A stretch of 64,000 bases of DNA, taken from NCBI GenBank assembly GCA_965229615.1, contig OZ245890.1, forward strand, positions 124,001-188,000. The letters are read 5' to 3'. The notes beneath the pieces were generated by a model. It had not been told where the DNA came from and did no database searches. It saw nothing but the letters and a program-made list of their open reading frames with translations. The position numbers and the translations under genes are program-made. Each line of letters begins with the position of its first letter. The stretch's first letter is position 1. This stretch comes from G965229615 sp965229615 (GTDB taxonomy: Bacteria > Pseudomonadota > Alphaproteobacteria > Rickettsiales > Midichloriaceae). Below are positions 38,606 to 47,868 of this stretch, one piece after another.

Positions 38606-40329
38606 CTTCCTATACCTTGGCTATCTAATTTCTTTTCCTCATTCTCATCCAACTCATCTTCTTTTCTCTGTTGTCTTATTTGCATTTTCATATTGTATTC
38701 CATCATTTGCATCATTCTTTTCATATCAGCACTCATGTTATCTACTGTGCTGCCTAGAGTCTCTACTCTGTTCGTTAAATGCGTATTCTGGGCCTTTATA
38801 TCCGCATTTTCTGTTCTTACTGCACTTAAGTCTGTTCTTACTCCATCAATTTTCGAAGCTATGTTACTTTGTTCTTCTCTTACTGCATTCATACTCCCTA
38901 TCAACTCTGGCATCTGTGTATTTATTCCTTCTAAACTTGCTGCCATTCTATTTCCTATTTCTATTATGTATGATAGTCCACCCAAAATAAGTTGCCCTTG
39001 TGTTATGAGCCCAGCTTGATACCCTTTTAATACTACATCTATACTGTTGAGATTACCATGGCGTTCTGCAACTTGTGCAACTATATTATTACCATTAGGT
39101 AAACTATGTAGAAAATTCAGTGCTGTAGTTTGTATTTCATCATTATTACTTGCTTTTAGTGCTTTATTAAATGCTCCAACACCACCGTTTTGCACCACTG
39201 TATCACTTCCTTTCTCTTGTACTATCACTGATTGAATATCTGAAGACTCTGATTTCCTTTCCTCATCATTTGCACTTCCTCTTTCAACCTCCGTTTTAGC
39301 TTGCCTTCTACTTGCATTTTTCTCCATTGCCTTCCTTATTTTTTTCATCGTTTTTTCATCTATTTCATTTATGAATTTTAAAACCTTTTTTATTGCTTCT
39401 TTTTCTGTACTACTACACTCTTTCATACGTTGCATTACTGCTGCACTAGCTTCATAGTTACCTGCATGATATCCAAATCTTACTAGAGTATCATTTGGTA
39501 TATCATCTATTGTGATACCAACTGCTCCACTATTTTTATACCATAATAACCAGCCCTATGACAGTATTCCCGTTGCTTTTCTTACTTCTTCCTCTATTAA
39601 AGGGATTGTTACCTTTCTCTTTATTATTGCTTCTCTTTTTTCTTCTGTTTGTGAATCCCATTGCAATAATTTCTGATATGGCCACAACTTATCATATAAT
39701 CTTCTTATCTCTTCATCTGTTTTGTTTCGTACTATAATCTTTCTGGCATAACAGTCCATCTTCCCTCTTAAAGCTACTTCTATTTCCTCACTCTTTATCT
39801 CTCCTGACTCTATTTTTTCCATCGTCTTTGCTGCTCTTATTGCTCTTTTGTCTTCAGCTGAAAACCCTTCCCATTCATTATTAGTATAAAGCTCATTTCC
39901 ACGTATTTTGTACTGACTTTTTTCATCTAAAAAGTTAAAAATATTACTAAAATATATATTCTTGTCTCCAAATATTGCTTCATTATATAACTCCGCTATA
40001 CTAACACTACTACCTTTTGCTTTCCTTCCAACATTAACAAAGGCTTTACATAAACCTTTGAAAACTAAATCTTCTTGTACTTCTTGAACTATATCTTGCA
40101 TCTTGCCTCTTGTATTATTTTTATTTCTTTTTTCTTCCTCCTCTATTAGTGGCATTTCTTCCTCACTTAGCACTGCTTTTTGCTTGGTGTACTCATATAG
40201 CTTAACACCTAATATTACTGGGATTGCACATAATATCCATATCTGACCTGTTATTACACTTACTACTACTACTAGTACTAAAGCATACTTCGACTTCCCC
40301 TCACGCAGCATTGTTAGATAACTTTTCAT
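38602..40329 (-). pseudogene. Tandem-array unit 2 interrupted by in-frame amber codon (copy A)
   Basis: The frame is continuous for about 575 codons except TAG at 39556-39558 (codon 258). There the sibling genes have TGG (Trp in ILSWGWLLWY). A single G-to-A change explains it. The upstream piece encodes the membrane hairpin and middle domain, and the downstream piece (ATG 39435) the coiled coil. The linker region (RQAKTEVERGSANDEERKSE) differs from all other units. Copy B has an intact unit at this position. Readthrough or reinitiation at 39435 is possible. Confidence 0.85.
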
Positions 40330-42590
40330 CTTCCTATACCTTGGCTATCTAATTTCTTTTCCTCATTCTCATCCAACTCATCTTCTTTTCTCTGTTGTCT
40401 TATTTGCATTTTCATATTGTATTCCATCATTTGCATCATTCTTTTCATATCAGCACTCATGTTATCTACTGTGCTTTTTAACTCTACATTCTGTGTGCCT
40501 AGAGTCTCTACTCTGTTCGCTAAATGCGTATTCTGGGCCTTTATATCCGCATTTTCTGTTCTTACTGCACTTAAGTCTTGTCGCACCATAGTCACTTCAT
40601 TTGTTAAATTTGTATTTTGTGTTCTTAGAGTAGTTATTTCAGTTTTTACTTCTCGAAAGTCTTTTGCTACAGTTAGCGCTACTTCTCTTAATCTTCTATT
40701 CTCTACTACTATTTTCACCATTGTATCAATCGTTTTTTGTACTGTCTCAAGTGCTTTTTTTATATTACCACTATTAGTTTTTACATTTTTATGTGTTTGT
40801 GGTACAGAGCCAAAAAAATTCCACAACCACTCTCCCCACTTCATCTTTAAATTTTCCTCAGACATCTCTTTAGTCGTTATCAGCGTTGCTTGCATAGCCT
40901 CTTTTACTTTTTTCATTTCATCATCAGTCATTAGCAAATTTGAGCTTGCTAAATGCATTAATTCTTTCAATGTTCCATCCATTGTAGGTTCTGTTTCCCT
41001 TGTAATTTGATTCTTATTTGAATCTGTCTTTTTTTCTTCAAATGTATTATTGTTTTGCATATTTAATTTATTATACTCCTGTTTATTTTTTATTCTATTT
41101 TCTTCAGTAAATGGATTATGAGGTATATCATATACGAATAGCCTATGAACATCAAGTAATGCTTCAACATCATGAAAACCTCCTGCTGATGTATATACTG
41201 AGTCAATTATATCTACTTTTATATCATTCACATATGTTAAATACCTTGCCTCATCAATTTCTTCATAGGATAAAAGTTTGAGCTCTGCAGACCTTTCGAA
41301 ATCAAGTCCCTCCTTCAAAAATCCTTGAATTTTTTCCCACTCATCCTGAAATCTAAATCTTTTCTGCAAATGCTCATTCAGGATAATATTATTATCATCA
41401 TCTGCTTCGGTATAAACCTTATATTTGTAGTTGTACTCCTCACAAAATCCCAACCTCCTCAACCAATGCTGAGCTATCTTTTTTGCTGTTACTTTATCAT
41501 AACATAATCCATAATATTCTCTTATTTTATCTTGTAACTTTCTTATCTCTATTTCATCACCACTTGTTCTACCAGTATCTATTTTTTTTGCTATCTGTTC
41601 TTCTTCTAGATTTTTTAAATCATCTGGATATCCTTTTCCACAATTGAAAAATTTGTCAGCAGCGGCAAATTTTTTTTGATACTCATTTCTATAATAGAAT
41701 ATATTTTTTTGCTCTTTTGGAGGTTGTTTTTCAACGAATAATTCTCCTGGTTGATTGTTTTTTCTCTCCTCTCTCAAGCCATTCACTTCCTCCATTAAAT
41801 CATTATGACTTGCTATTAAGTCAGAGATTGGATCTGGTGACAAGCCAGGTATAATACTACGAAGCCTAGAAGTATTCTCTTTTTTTGCTTTTTCTACTCC
41901 ATATTTAGTGCTATACCTTCCTTCTGAATCATCTACGTTTAGTAATTCTATAGCAAGTGTGAGAGCAAATTCTCTACTATTAGACACTTTTTCTTCTGGG
42001 AATTCTTCATCATGCTTCTTTATTAAATTAAATGCTTTGCCTATCGCAATGTCTACATTAGAATCTGTAATTTCTTCTAGTTCTTTACATACTTTTTCTA
42101 AAGCTTTTATCTCTTTTTTTGCATCTTGAAATGCTGGAATTTTTGCTATTCTCGCGTTTATTTTGTCTAATGTTTTTTTAGTAGGAACATCAGTTTTTTC
42201 TACCTCTTCCAATGCTATATCTTTTATCATTGAAGAATAGTATTTCATATAGACCTCATAATCTTTTTCTTCATATTCAGAATAATTTTGGTCTTGAAAA
42301 TATACATCTTGTGATGTGTAAAATCTTCCATAACGAGCTAAAAAAAGTGAATATCTTATATCGTTAAATACTTTACTTGCTGGGTATTCAGTTAACCTCC
42401 CCACAAAATAGCGATTCACTATCTTGTTCCTTTCACTCATTTTGCTTTCTATTTTAGTTTGTATTTTTTTTATTTCCTTCTGCTTTTCTTGGGTTTGATC
42501 ATATAGTACATATCTCATCTTAATAATTGCTTCTTTTTCTAAAACCAACATTTTATCAAAACTCAAATTCTGTTCTATTGATTCTTGCAT
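40326..42590 (-). CDS. Large first protein of the tandem array with shared C-terminal tail (copy A)
   Basis: 754 residues, not recognised. The N-terminal about 640 residues are unique: a charged helical region starts LVLEKEAIIKMRYVLYDQTQ, and there is no signal peptide or obvious membrane helix. The C-terminal about 90 residues (DLSAVRTENADIKAQN, then VDNMSADMKRMMQMMEYNMK and DSQGIGR) match the tails of the smaller array proteins, with extra coiled-coil heptads. It is first in the operon behind a near-consensus promoter. The unique part is identical to copy B (58303-60540); only the tail differs. Function unknown. Confidence 0.82.
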   Translation of the reverse strand: MQESIEQNLSFDKMLVLEKEAIIKMRYVLYDQTQEKQKEIKKIQTKIESKMSERNKIVNRYFVGRLTEYPASKVFNDIRYSLFLARYGRFYTSQDVYFQDQNYSEYEEKDYEVYMKYYSSMIKDIALEEVEKTDVPTKKTLDKINARIAKIPAFQDAKKEIKALEKVCKELEEITDSNVDIAIGKAFNLIKKHDEEFPEEKVSNSREFALTLAIELLNVDDSEGRYSTKYGVEKAKKENTSRLRSIIPGLSPDPISDLIASHNDLMEEVNGLREERKNNQPGELFVEKQPPKEQKNIFYYRNEYQKKFAAADKFFNCGKGYPDDLKNLEEEQIAKKIDTGRTSGDEIEIRKLQDKIREYYGLCYDKVTAKKIAQHWLRRLGFCEEYNYKYKVYTEADDDNNIILNEHLQKRFRFQDEWEKIQGFLKEGLDFERSAELKLLSYEEIDEARYLTYVNDIKVDIIDSVYTSAGGFHDVEALLDVHRLFVYDIPHNPFTEENRIKNKQEYNKLNMQNNNTFEEKKTDSNKNQITRETEPTMDGTLKELMHLASSNLLMTDDEMKKVKEAMQATLITTKEMSEENLKMKWGEWLWNFFGSVPQTHKNVKTNSGNIKKALETVQKTIDTMVKIVVENRRLREVALTVAKDFREVKTEITTLRTQNTNLTNEVTMVRQDLSAVRTENADIKAQNTHLANRVETLGTQNVELKSTVDNMSADMKRMMQMMEYNMKMQIRQQRKEDELDENEEKKLDSQGIGR

Positions 42591-42649
42591 GTTCTTATTC
42601 TTAGATTTAGTTAGTGCAAAATTGCTACACTTCTGTATATGATGATTAT

Positions 42650-42679
42650 ACTATAACGAAAGTATTGAGACATTGTCAA
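42650..42679 (-). promoter_or_regulatory. Sigma70-type promoter of the tandem array (copy A)
   Basis: On the minus strand TTGACA (42679-42674), an 18-base spacer, then TATAGT (42655-42650), with a further TATAAT overlapping just downstream. It lies about 60 bases upstream of the ATG at 42590. Nearly consensus, and the strongest promoter-like sequence I saw in the island. Confidence 0.75.
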
Positions 42680-42825
42680 TATGCAAATAAAGTTTTTTCT
42701 AAGCAAAGTAAAACTTTTTACACCATTTTGTTTTTTAAAAAATGTAAATACACCCAAATAAATGAGCTCTGCTATTTTTAGCATAGCTTATCAGGTCATT
42801 ATAAAATTATCAAAATATACTTTTA

Positions 42826-43119
42826 TTGCTAAAGACACTTTTTCCGATGATGAATATCAATGCATTGAATAAGATAATATTTTTTGACGCAAATGATGAA
42901 AAACAATTGAAATATGCAATGGATTTGTATGAAAAATCTGCAATAAAACCAAAACTAATTCTCACAGGTGGATCACCAATAGAGCTAGAAAAACGATATC
43001 ACATTGATTTTTACTTTGATCAAAATGGATTTTTAATAAGAAAACTAGGTATTAGAGCAATATCTGCGGTTGTAAGTCAATCAGGTAAACTATTGAAAAT
43101 AGAGGAGGTGTATCAATGA
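42826..43119 (+). pseudogene. TraW C-terminal remnant (copy A)
   Basis: 97 codons, beginning only at a TTG. INALNKIIFFDANDEKQLKY, LILTGGSPIELEKRY, DFYFDQNGFLIRKLGIRAIS and LLKIEEV match the C-terminus of F-type TraW. The N-terminal half, including the signal peptide, is absent, and a stop lies just upstream. The 3' end is intact and would overlap a following traU start, as in F-type operons. Same in copy B. Confidence 0.75.
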
Positions 43120-43556
43120 ATGTATGGTCTAACCAGAATAGTAATAACAAGAGTAACAAAAAGCCCAACCATCCACTTTACTGTGTCATATTTATTCCTT
43201 GTCATTTCTACTATCAGATCGCTTTTTACTTGATCAATCTTTTTATCAAGTTTATTTTCTACTTGATCTATTTTTCTGTCAAGAGCAGAGATTTTTTGAT
43301 CAAGTTTATTTTCCACTTGATCTATTTTCCTATCAAGAGCAGAAATTTGTTCACGGGTAGTATTAGCATTCTGATCTATTTTCTTATCAAGATTAGCGTA
43401 GAGTTTATTCACTTGTTCCTTTGTAGCAAGATTAGAAAGATCGGAGTCTCTGGCTTCAAGAAGGGATCTTACGAGCATTTCTGCTTGTCTTTTATCAAAC
43501 CCACTTTCTTGAAATGCTTCTACATATTTATGGGTATCAAAGTTTCTCACGTGCAC
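43113..43556 (-). CDS. DUF1640/CCDC90-like coiled-coil membrane protein (copy A)
   Basis: 147 residues from GTG 43556. The N-terminal FDTHKYVEAFQESGFDKRQAEM resembles DUF1640 (relatives of mitochondrial MCUR1/CCDC90). The middle is a regular coiled coil made of repeated SALDRKIDQVENKLD heptads, and a C-terminal membrane helix follows (VKWMVGLFVTLVITILV). It is antisense between the traW and traU remnants, and its stop sits exactly in the old traW/traU junction, so it looks inserted. Identical in copy B. Confidence 0.8.
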   Translation of the reverse strand: MHVRNFDTHKYVEAFQESGFDKRQAEMLVRSLLEARDSDLSNLATKEQVNKLYANLDKKIDQNANTTREQISALDRKIDQVENKLDQKISALDRKIDQVENKLDKKIDQVKSDLIVEMTRNKYDTVKWMVGLFVTLVITILVRPYIH

Positions 43557-43832
43557 GCATTAAATATTTTTTCTAGTTATTATATCAGATATTTAGCAAT
43601 AATTATAGTGTTTTTGGGGTGTTATGAAGCAAATGCAGAGCCATGTGTTGGAAAGTTTGTAAACCCCATTACTGATATATGTTGGAGTTGTGTATTTCCA
43701 GTTATTGTAAATCTCAACATACCTTTGATAAGACAACAAAACATATTGAAAAAATACACAAATCCTGTAGCATTTTCTCATCTTAAGAAACAAAGTTTCA
43801 ATAACAATATTTTCATAGCAATAATTAGATGA
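43557..43832 (+). pseudogene. TraU N-terminal remnant (copy A)
   Basis: After a signal-peptide-like stretch (YLAIIIVFLGCYEANA), the sequence EPCVGKFVNPITDICWSCVF matches the start of F-type TraU (C-x-GxFVNPxTDxCWxC). The match fades within 20 residues and the frame stops at 43832, against over 300 residues in TraU. The original start was lost to the DUF1640 insertion. Confidence 0.75.
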
Positions 43833-44022
43833 GTATATTATATAACAAGCAAAATTTACCCCCGGAAAAGCGCAGTATTATGCACTCTCTGGAGGTTCAC
43901 CTAACGCACTAGAACCGGAAAAATCATAGCTAACAGTGCACAAATTAAATAGCAAAATATCATGAAGTAAAAAAGAGAGTGTTTTTTTATGCATTATACT
44001 GCTTAGTGTGATAAATAATGTA
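43833..44022. other. Unassigned gap (copy A)
   Basis: A plus-strand mini-frame from ATG 43829 (27 codons, containing NLPPEKRSIMHSLEVHLTH) could be a tra-gene scrap, but I cannot place it. Nothing else is visible. The copy B equivalent is 61783-61972. Confidence 0.35.
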
Positions 44023-44235
44023 TTAATATGTATATTTATCTTTCTTAGGGTCTTTTTTGTTTGTTTCTTGTTTTACCACTTTGTACACTCTTTCAATTTC
44101 AACTTTTTCTATGTATTTGCAGTACTTATTTTCTAATGTGTGATTTTTTTTAAGTGCTAATTCTATAATTTCATTGTTCTTATCTACAATGAGATTATCC
44201 TTCTCAATTTCGTTTTTTGTAACACTTCTGAAAAT
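44023..44235 (-). pseudogene. 3' fragment of the 109-aa hypothetical gene (copy A)
   Basis: Matches codons of the C-terminal two thirds of the gene intact at 61973-62302 (FRSVTKNEIEKDNLIVDKNN to the KKDPKKDKYTY end). The 5' end is cut by the repeat boundary at about 44235. Confidence 0.85.
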
Positions 44236-44320
44236 TCATCTCATTTATTCGACAGATCAATACAAATAAGAACTTTATTAGGAAAAGAAATAATGATTCA
44301 GAAAAGGAATGATTGATAGA

Positions 44321-44349
44321 TTGAAGAAAAGCATCATGTATGGTATACT
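44321..44349 (+). promoter_or_regulatory. Sigma70-type promoter of vapBC
   Basis: TTGAAG (44321-44326), a 17-base spacer, TATACT (44344-44349), 34 bases before the antitoxin ATG. The -10 lies in a GGTATA-rich imperfect repeat that could be the antitoxin operator, as toxin-antitoxin operons are usually autoregulated. Confidence 0.65.
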
Positions 44350-44383
44350 ATATGGTATAAAACTAATAACAAGTAATTAAAGT

Positions 44384-44590
44384 ATGAAAATAACAAATCA
44401 AAAAATAACTGCGTATCTTCCAAAGGAATTACTTGATAACGCACAAAATATGACAGGCAAGGGCATAACTGAGACATTAAGAATTGGTTTGGAAAAAGTT
44501 TTACAAACAAGTAATTATCAGAAGCTATTGGTATTGTATGGTAAATACAAATCAAATATTAATTTGCAAGAGTTAAGAAAAGATAGATGA
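44384..44590 (+). CDS. vapB: VapB-type antitoxin
   Basis: 68 residues. ITAYLPKELLDNAQNMTGKG then ITETLRIGLEKVL resembles a ribbon-helix-helix VapB antitoxin; the C-terminal half would wrap the toxin. It overlaps the PIN toxin start by four bases (ATGA). Confidence 0.82.
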   Translation: MKITNQKITAYLPKELLDNAQNMTGKGITETLRIGLEKVLQTSNYQKLLVLYGKYKSNINLQELRKDR

Positions 44591-44967
44591 TAGCAGTTGA
44601 TACGAGTTCGATGATTTCCTATTTGCAGGGTGATGAGGGAGAGGATATTACCTTATTAAAAGAATGCATAAAATCGGAAAATATTGTGCTTCCACCGCCA
44701 GTTTTATCTGAATTACTAAGTGATTATAAACTGCCGAATGAAATATATGATGTACTAGTAAACTTACCTTTGCTGATGATAAAGGGTGGATATTGGGAAA
44801 GAGTAGGACAATTGAGAGCTAAGATATTATCTAAAAAGATGAAGGCAAGAATAGCAGATAGTCTAATAGCACAATGTTGTATAGACAGTGATGTACCACT
44901 TATTACTAGGGATAGCGATTTCATAAAGTTTGCTAGGCATACGGAGTTAAGACTAATAGATTTTTAG
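44587..44967 (+). CDS. vapC: VapC-type PIN-domain ribonuclease toxin
   Basis: 126 residues. PIN-domain acidic residues are present: D5 (MIAVDTSSM), E in PPVLSELLSDY, D in KARIADSLIAQCC and D in PLITRDSDF. VapC toxins cut tRNA or rRNA when free of VapB. Coupled to vapB. The active site looks complete. Confidence 0.9.
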   Translation: MIAVDTSSMISYLQGDEGEDITLLKECIKSENIVLPPPVLSELLSDYKLPNEIYDVLVNLPLLMIKGGYWERVGQLRAKILSKKMKARIADSLIAQCCIDSDVPLITRDSDFIKFARHTELRLIDF

Positions 44968-45159
44968 AGATGTTTGCAATGTGTACATCTGATGCTGGCA
45001 TATCACTGGGTCTCAAACTAAAGCATGAGTTGGATAGTGTAAGAGATGATATGTGGTTTGTGTAGGTAAATGAATGCTCAAAGGGATTTGGAGGTAGTAG
45101 GTAATAGGCAAATAGGGTAGGGAATAATGGAATATTTAACAATCTGATATTATTTTCCA
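44968..45159. other. Short gap between vapC and the TraG fragment
   Basis: About 190 bases. No ORF with a recognisable product, RNA or repeat is seen. Confidence 0.5.
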
Positions 45160-46296
45160 TCATTTTGACTTTTTATTGGTATTTTCTTGTGGTTTTATTG
45201 CCTTTCCTACTTCCTCAACAGTTCTACTTATTCTTTTTGTATTATCTTCCCTTTCATATTGTTTTATGAGTGATTGTTTTTCCTGATTTATCGCAGTTTT
45301 TTCTTGGTTAATTTGAGTATTATTAGACATATGATGATCTCTCACATTTTGCACTATATTACTTGATTCATGTGTTTGATAATGTTGTTTTTTATCATCA
45401 AAATCTTTGTTGCTTTCTAAAAAATCATTTTTTGTTATATCTACACTAATCTTTTCATCAAATTTATCTCTATGAATATCACTTGATGTTTTATATTCTG
45501 CTTCATGAAAGTTATTTTGAGTGGTATTTTGTCCAAGTTGTGAAATTCTTTCTTCTGCAAATGTGTTAGCAAATTTTTGCAGTAAATTGCTGTAATCAGG
45601 TGATTCTCTATTTGAAATAATCTGCATTGCTCTGTCTCTACCAAATACTTCTCCATGTCCCATGTTGACTTGGTGGTTTGCTACAAAGTCTATAAATTTT
45701 TCAGTTACATCTTCAGATATGCCTATACCTATGCTTTCAGCAAGACTTTTAGTTCTTTGATATCTATCTGCTTCGTTTCTGTGGTAACTTGCCTGTTTGC
45801 TGCTCTTTTCCATCTCATTTAACTCTGCTCTCAAGCTGTTTGCCATTCTTTTTTCTTTTCCTTCTCCTTCGCTATATCTGACCTCATCAAGGTGATTTAT
45901 GCCAACTTCTAGTTGTCTTGTTAATCCATTGGACTCAGCTAGGTTTTTTCCTTGTGATATTGCACTATCTCTTGCGGCTTGACTACTGAAGTTAGAATTA
46001 GGAGAAAATGGCAATATACGGCCAAATCCTATACTTGCTGTGACTTCAGCTGCCTGTCTATCTGTAAGACCATGATTTGCTTGTAATTGCTTAGTAAAAT
46101 TGGTTGTTGTGTTAATGCTTTCTGCATTTCTGCTGCTGTTTGATATTTGCCAGCCTCTGTTTTGCCCGATGTTCCGACTCATACTTTCAAGTAAATCTAT
46201 TGAGTGATTATGCGCAGTAGCTCTATGCTTTTCGAAGTTATCAGTGTAGTTTGCAGCTTGTGATTTTTCATAACTTACTCTGCTATCAAGTCCAGC
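45160..46296 (-). pseudogene. traG: TraG C-terminal part, separated from its N-terminal part by inversion
   Basis: About 378 native residues, starting AGLDSRVSYEKSQAANYTDN and including NIGQNRGWQISNSS, TKQLQANHGLTDRQAAEVTA and RDRAMQIISNRESPDYSNLL. These match the cytoplasmic/periplasmic C-terminal region of F-type TraG. The frame continues upstream of 46296 (to 46416) only by chance, into antisense traF sequence. The N-terminal part is at 47865-49480 on the other strand. Re-inversion joins them as QFVLA-GLDSRV without a frame change. Confidence 0.88.
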
Positions 46297-46487
46297 ATAT
46301 AGGAATAGATACATTTGAAAATGCAAAAAAGGATAATGGCATATCTGTAACATTAGGAATAAAAAACGTACCAGCATTAATAGCAGTACATCCAAAGAGT
46401 AGTAAAATAATACCACTGGCTTTTGGTTACATCAGTGAAAGTGAAATAGAAGATAGAGTCAATATATTGATTGCAAGAAATGAATAG
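46297..46487 (+). pseudogene. traF: TraF C-terminal part, separated from its N-terminal part by inversion
   Basis: Encodes IGIDTFENAKKDNGISVTLG, then VPALIAVHPKSSKIIPLAFG and a DRVNILI ending, which is the C-terminal thioredoxin-like half of F-type TraF. It lacks any proper start. The stop TAG overlaps the traH ATG, the native operon spacing. The N-terminal half is at 49479-50004 on the minus strand. Confidence 0.88.
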
Positions 46488-47868
46488 ATTGTTATTGATA
46501 TTTCTAATTATTTTACTACCATATATATGTCATGCAGGAGTAAGTGATGATATGGAAAATCTGTTTGAATCCCTTGGAGGTGGATCAAATATCACATCAG
46601 ATGGAATTCACAAAACTCAAAGTGGTGGATATTACACAGGAGGTAGTATCTATGCAAGAGTCCCAACAAAAAGCCATAATTTTGCTAATTTTCAACCACC
46701 TTCTGTTAGTGCAGGATGTGGTGGAATAGACATTTTTATGGGATCATTTAGCTATATTAATGCAGAACAGTTTGTTAAAGCACTCAGAAATGTAGCAAGT
46801 AATAGTGTTGGATATTCTTTTAACCTAGCGATGCAAACTTTTGTACCACAAGTTTATAACACAATGCAAAAGTTGAATGATATATCAAGAGAGATTAATA
46901 ATTTAAACATGAATAGCTGTGAAACCGCAACTCAAGTAATTGGAGGAATGTGGCCAAAAAGTGATATGGCAAGTAAACAATTATGTCAGTCAATGGGCAC
47001 AAGCAATGGAAAATTTGGTGATTGGGCAAGGGCAAGGCAGGATTGCGGAGTTGGAGGCAAGAGAGATGAGGTAAATTCAGCTAAAAGTGAAAAATTCAAA
47101 CATCAATTAGGCGATGAATTCAATATCGCATGGGAAGCAATGAAAGGACAAAAAATCTTTGGAAATTTAGAAAAAGAAGGGAGAGAACTTGCAGAATTTT
47201 TCATGAGCATTAGTGGTACTATAATAAGTAAAAAGAATAATGATACTATTCAGGTGGTACACAAGGAATCCCTTGCAAAGGAAATAGAGCTAATAGATAC
47301 ACTTTTATTAGGAAAATCAAAAAGTGGTAAAAATGCAGATGTTTATAGCTGTACAGACAAAGATAAGTGCCTTGCAATAAAACCTAATGTACTTAGATTC
47401 AATGCTGCAAAGGCTCTAGTACCAAGAATTGAGAACATGCTGAGAGATATAGCAACTAAAATGAGATCACAAGAAGGGTCTTTAACTAATCAAGAGAAAT
47501 CTCTTATAGAAAATACACAAATCCCAATTCTCAAGATAATAGCTGTGCAAAATGCTTTTATGGTTGGAAATTCAGTCATTAATATTCATGAATATGCTGA
47601 GCCCATAGCATATGATTATGTGCTTGGTTATTTGGAAAAGATACTAGACTTTATGTCAATAAATATTGGACAATTGGAAAGAATTCAGATGGATGGGACA
47701 AATATAGAGATTTTCAAAAAGCAATTATCTGATACAAGAAAAATGATAAGTGAAAGGCGATTTGGGGCTTATCAGAGGATGCTCACTGCAATCAGTGTTA
47801 TAGAAAAAACTGATATGATTGAGAAAAAGATGCAGCAGATGTTTGTCAATTATAATGAAATCTCATGA
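46480..47868 (+). CDS. traH: F-type conjugative pilus assembly protein TraH
   Basis: 462 residues from ATG 46480, which overlaps the traF stop; a TTG at 46471 would add three. The signal peptide is LLLIFLIILLPYICHAG. Then come SAGCGGIDIFMGSFSYINAE, ALRNVASNSVGYSFNLAMQT and CETATQVIGGMWP with conserved Cys residues, all typical of TraH, a periplasmic/outer-membrane partner of TraF in pilus formation. Intact, though its neighbours are split by the inversion. The stop overlaps the traG start (ATGA). Confidence 0.94.
   Translation: MNRLLLIFLIILLPYICHAGVSDDMENLFESLGGGSNITSDGIHKTQSGGYYTGGSIYARVPTKSHNFANFQPPSVSAGCGGIDIFMGSFSYINAEQFVKALRNVASNSVGYSFNLAMQTFVPQVYNTMQKLNDISREINNLNMNSCETATQVIGGMWPKSDMASKQLCQSMGTSNGKFGDWARARQDCGVGGKRDEVNSAKSEKFKHQLGDEFNIAWEAMKGQKIFGNLEKEGRELAEFFMSISGTIISKKNNDTIQVVHKESLAKEIELIDTLLLGKSKSGKNADVYSCTDKDKCLAIKPNVLRFNAAKALVPRIENMLRDIATKMRSQEGSLTNQEKSLIENTQIPILKIIAVQNAFMVGNSVINIHEYAEPIAYDYVLGYLEKILDFMSINIGQLERIQMDGTNIEIFKKQLSDTRKMISERRFGAYQRMLTAISVIEKTDMIEKKMQQMFVNYNEIS

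Larger units (their letters stand above)
35203..44235. repeat. Large direct repeat, copy A (about 9.03 kb)
   Basis: Nearly identical to 53138-62185. The left edge (CTGTACATGAG) lies inside a toxin gene that is intact only in copy B. The right edge (ending CTTCTGAAAAT) cuts a gene intact only in copy B. Differences are concentrated in the tandem gene array and the Rpn minisatellite; elsewhere I saw only isolated substitutions. No terminal inverted repeats are visible. Confidence 0.95.

Noticed and set aside
39558..40329. Amber codon as evidence for a recoded TAG
   Set aside because: TAG terminates other genes in the window (murF, pgsA, traF, ppa and others), so it is an ordinary stop here.
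40417..41010. Plus-strand ORFs repeated in both array copies (also 37011-37337, 38693-39019, 54994-55320, 56691-57038, 58388-58960)
   Set aside because: They lie antisense to the conserved coiled-coil tail and recur only because the tail recurs.
36681..42590. Repeated blocks considered as a CRISPR array
   Set aside because: Repeats are kilobase-sized coding paralogues, with no short repeat-spacer pattern and no cas genes.
43116..43832. 238-codon ORF read as a single gene (also 61066-61782)
   Set aside because: Its first 145 codons are antisense of the DUF1640-like gene, and only the end is real traU remnant.
46251..46487. 78-codon ORF as an intact small gene
   Set aside because: Its first part is antisense traG; the rest is the 3' half of traF without its own start.
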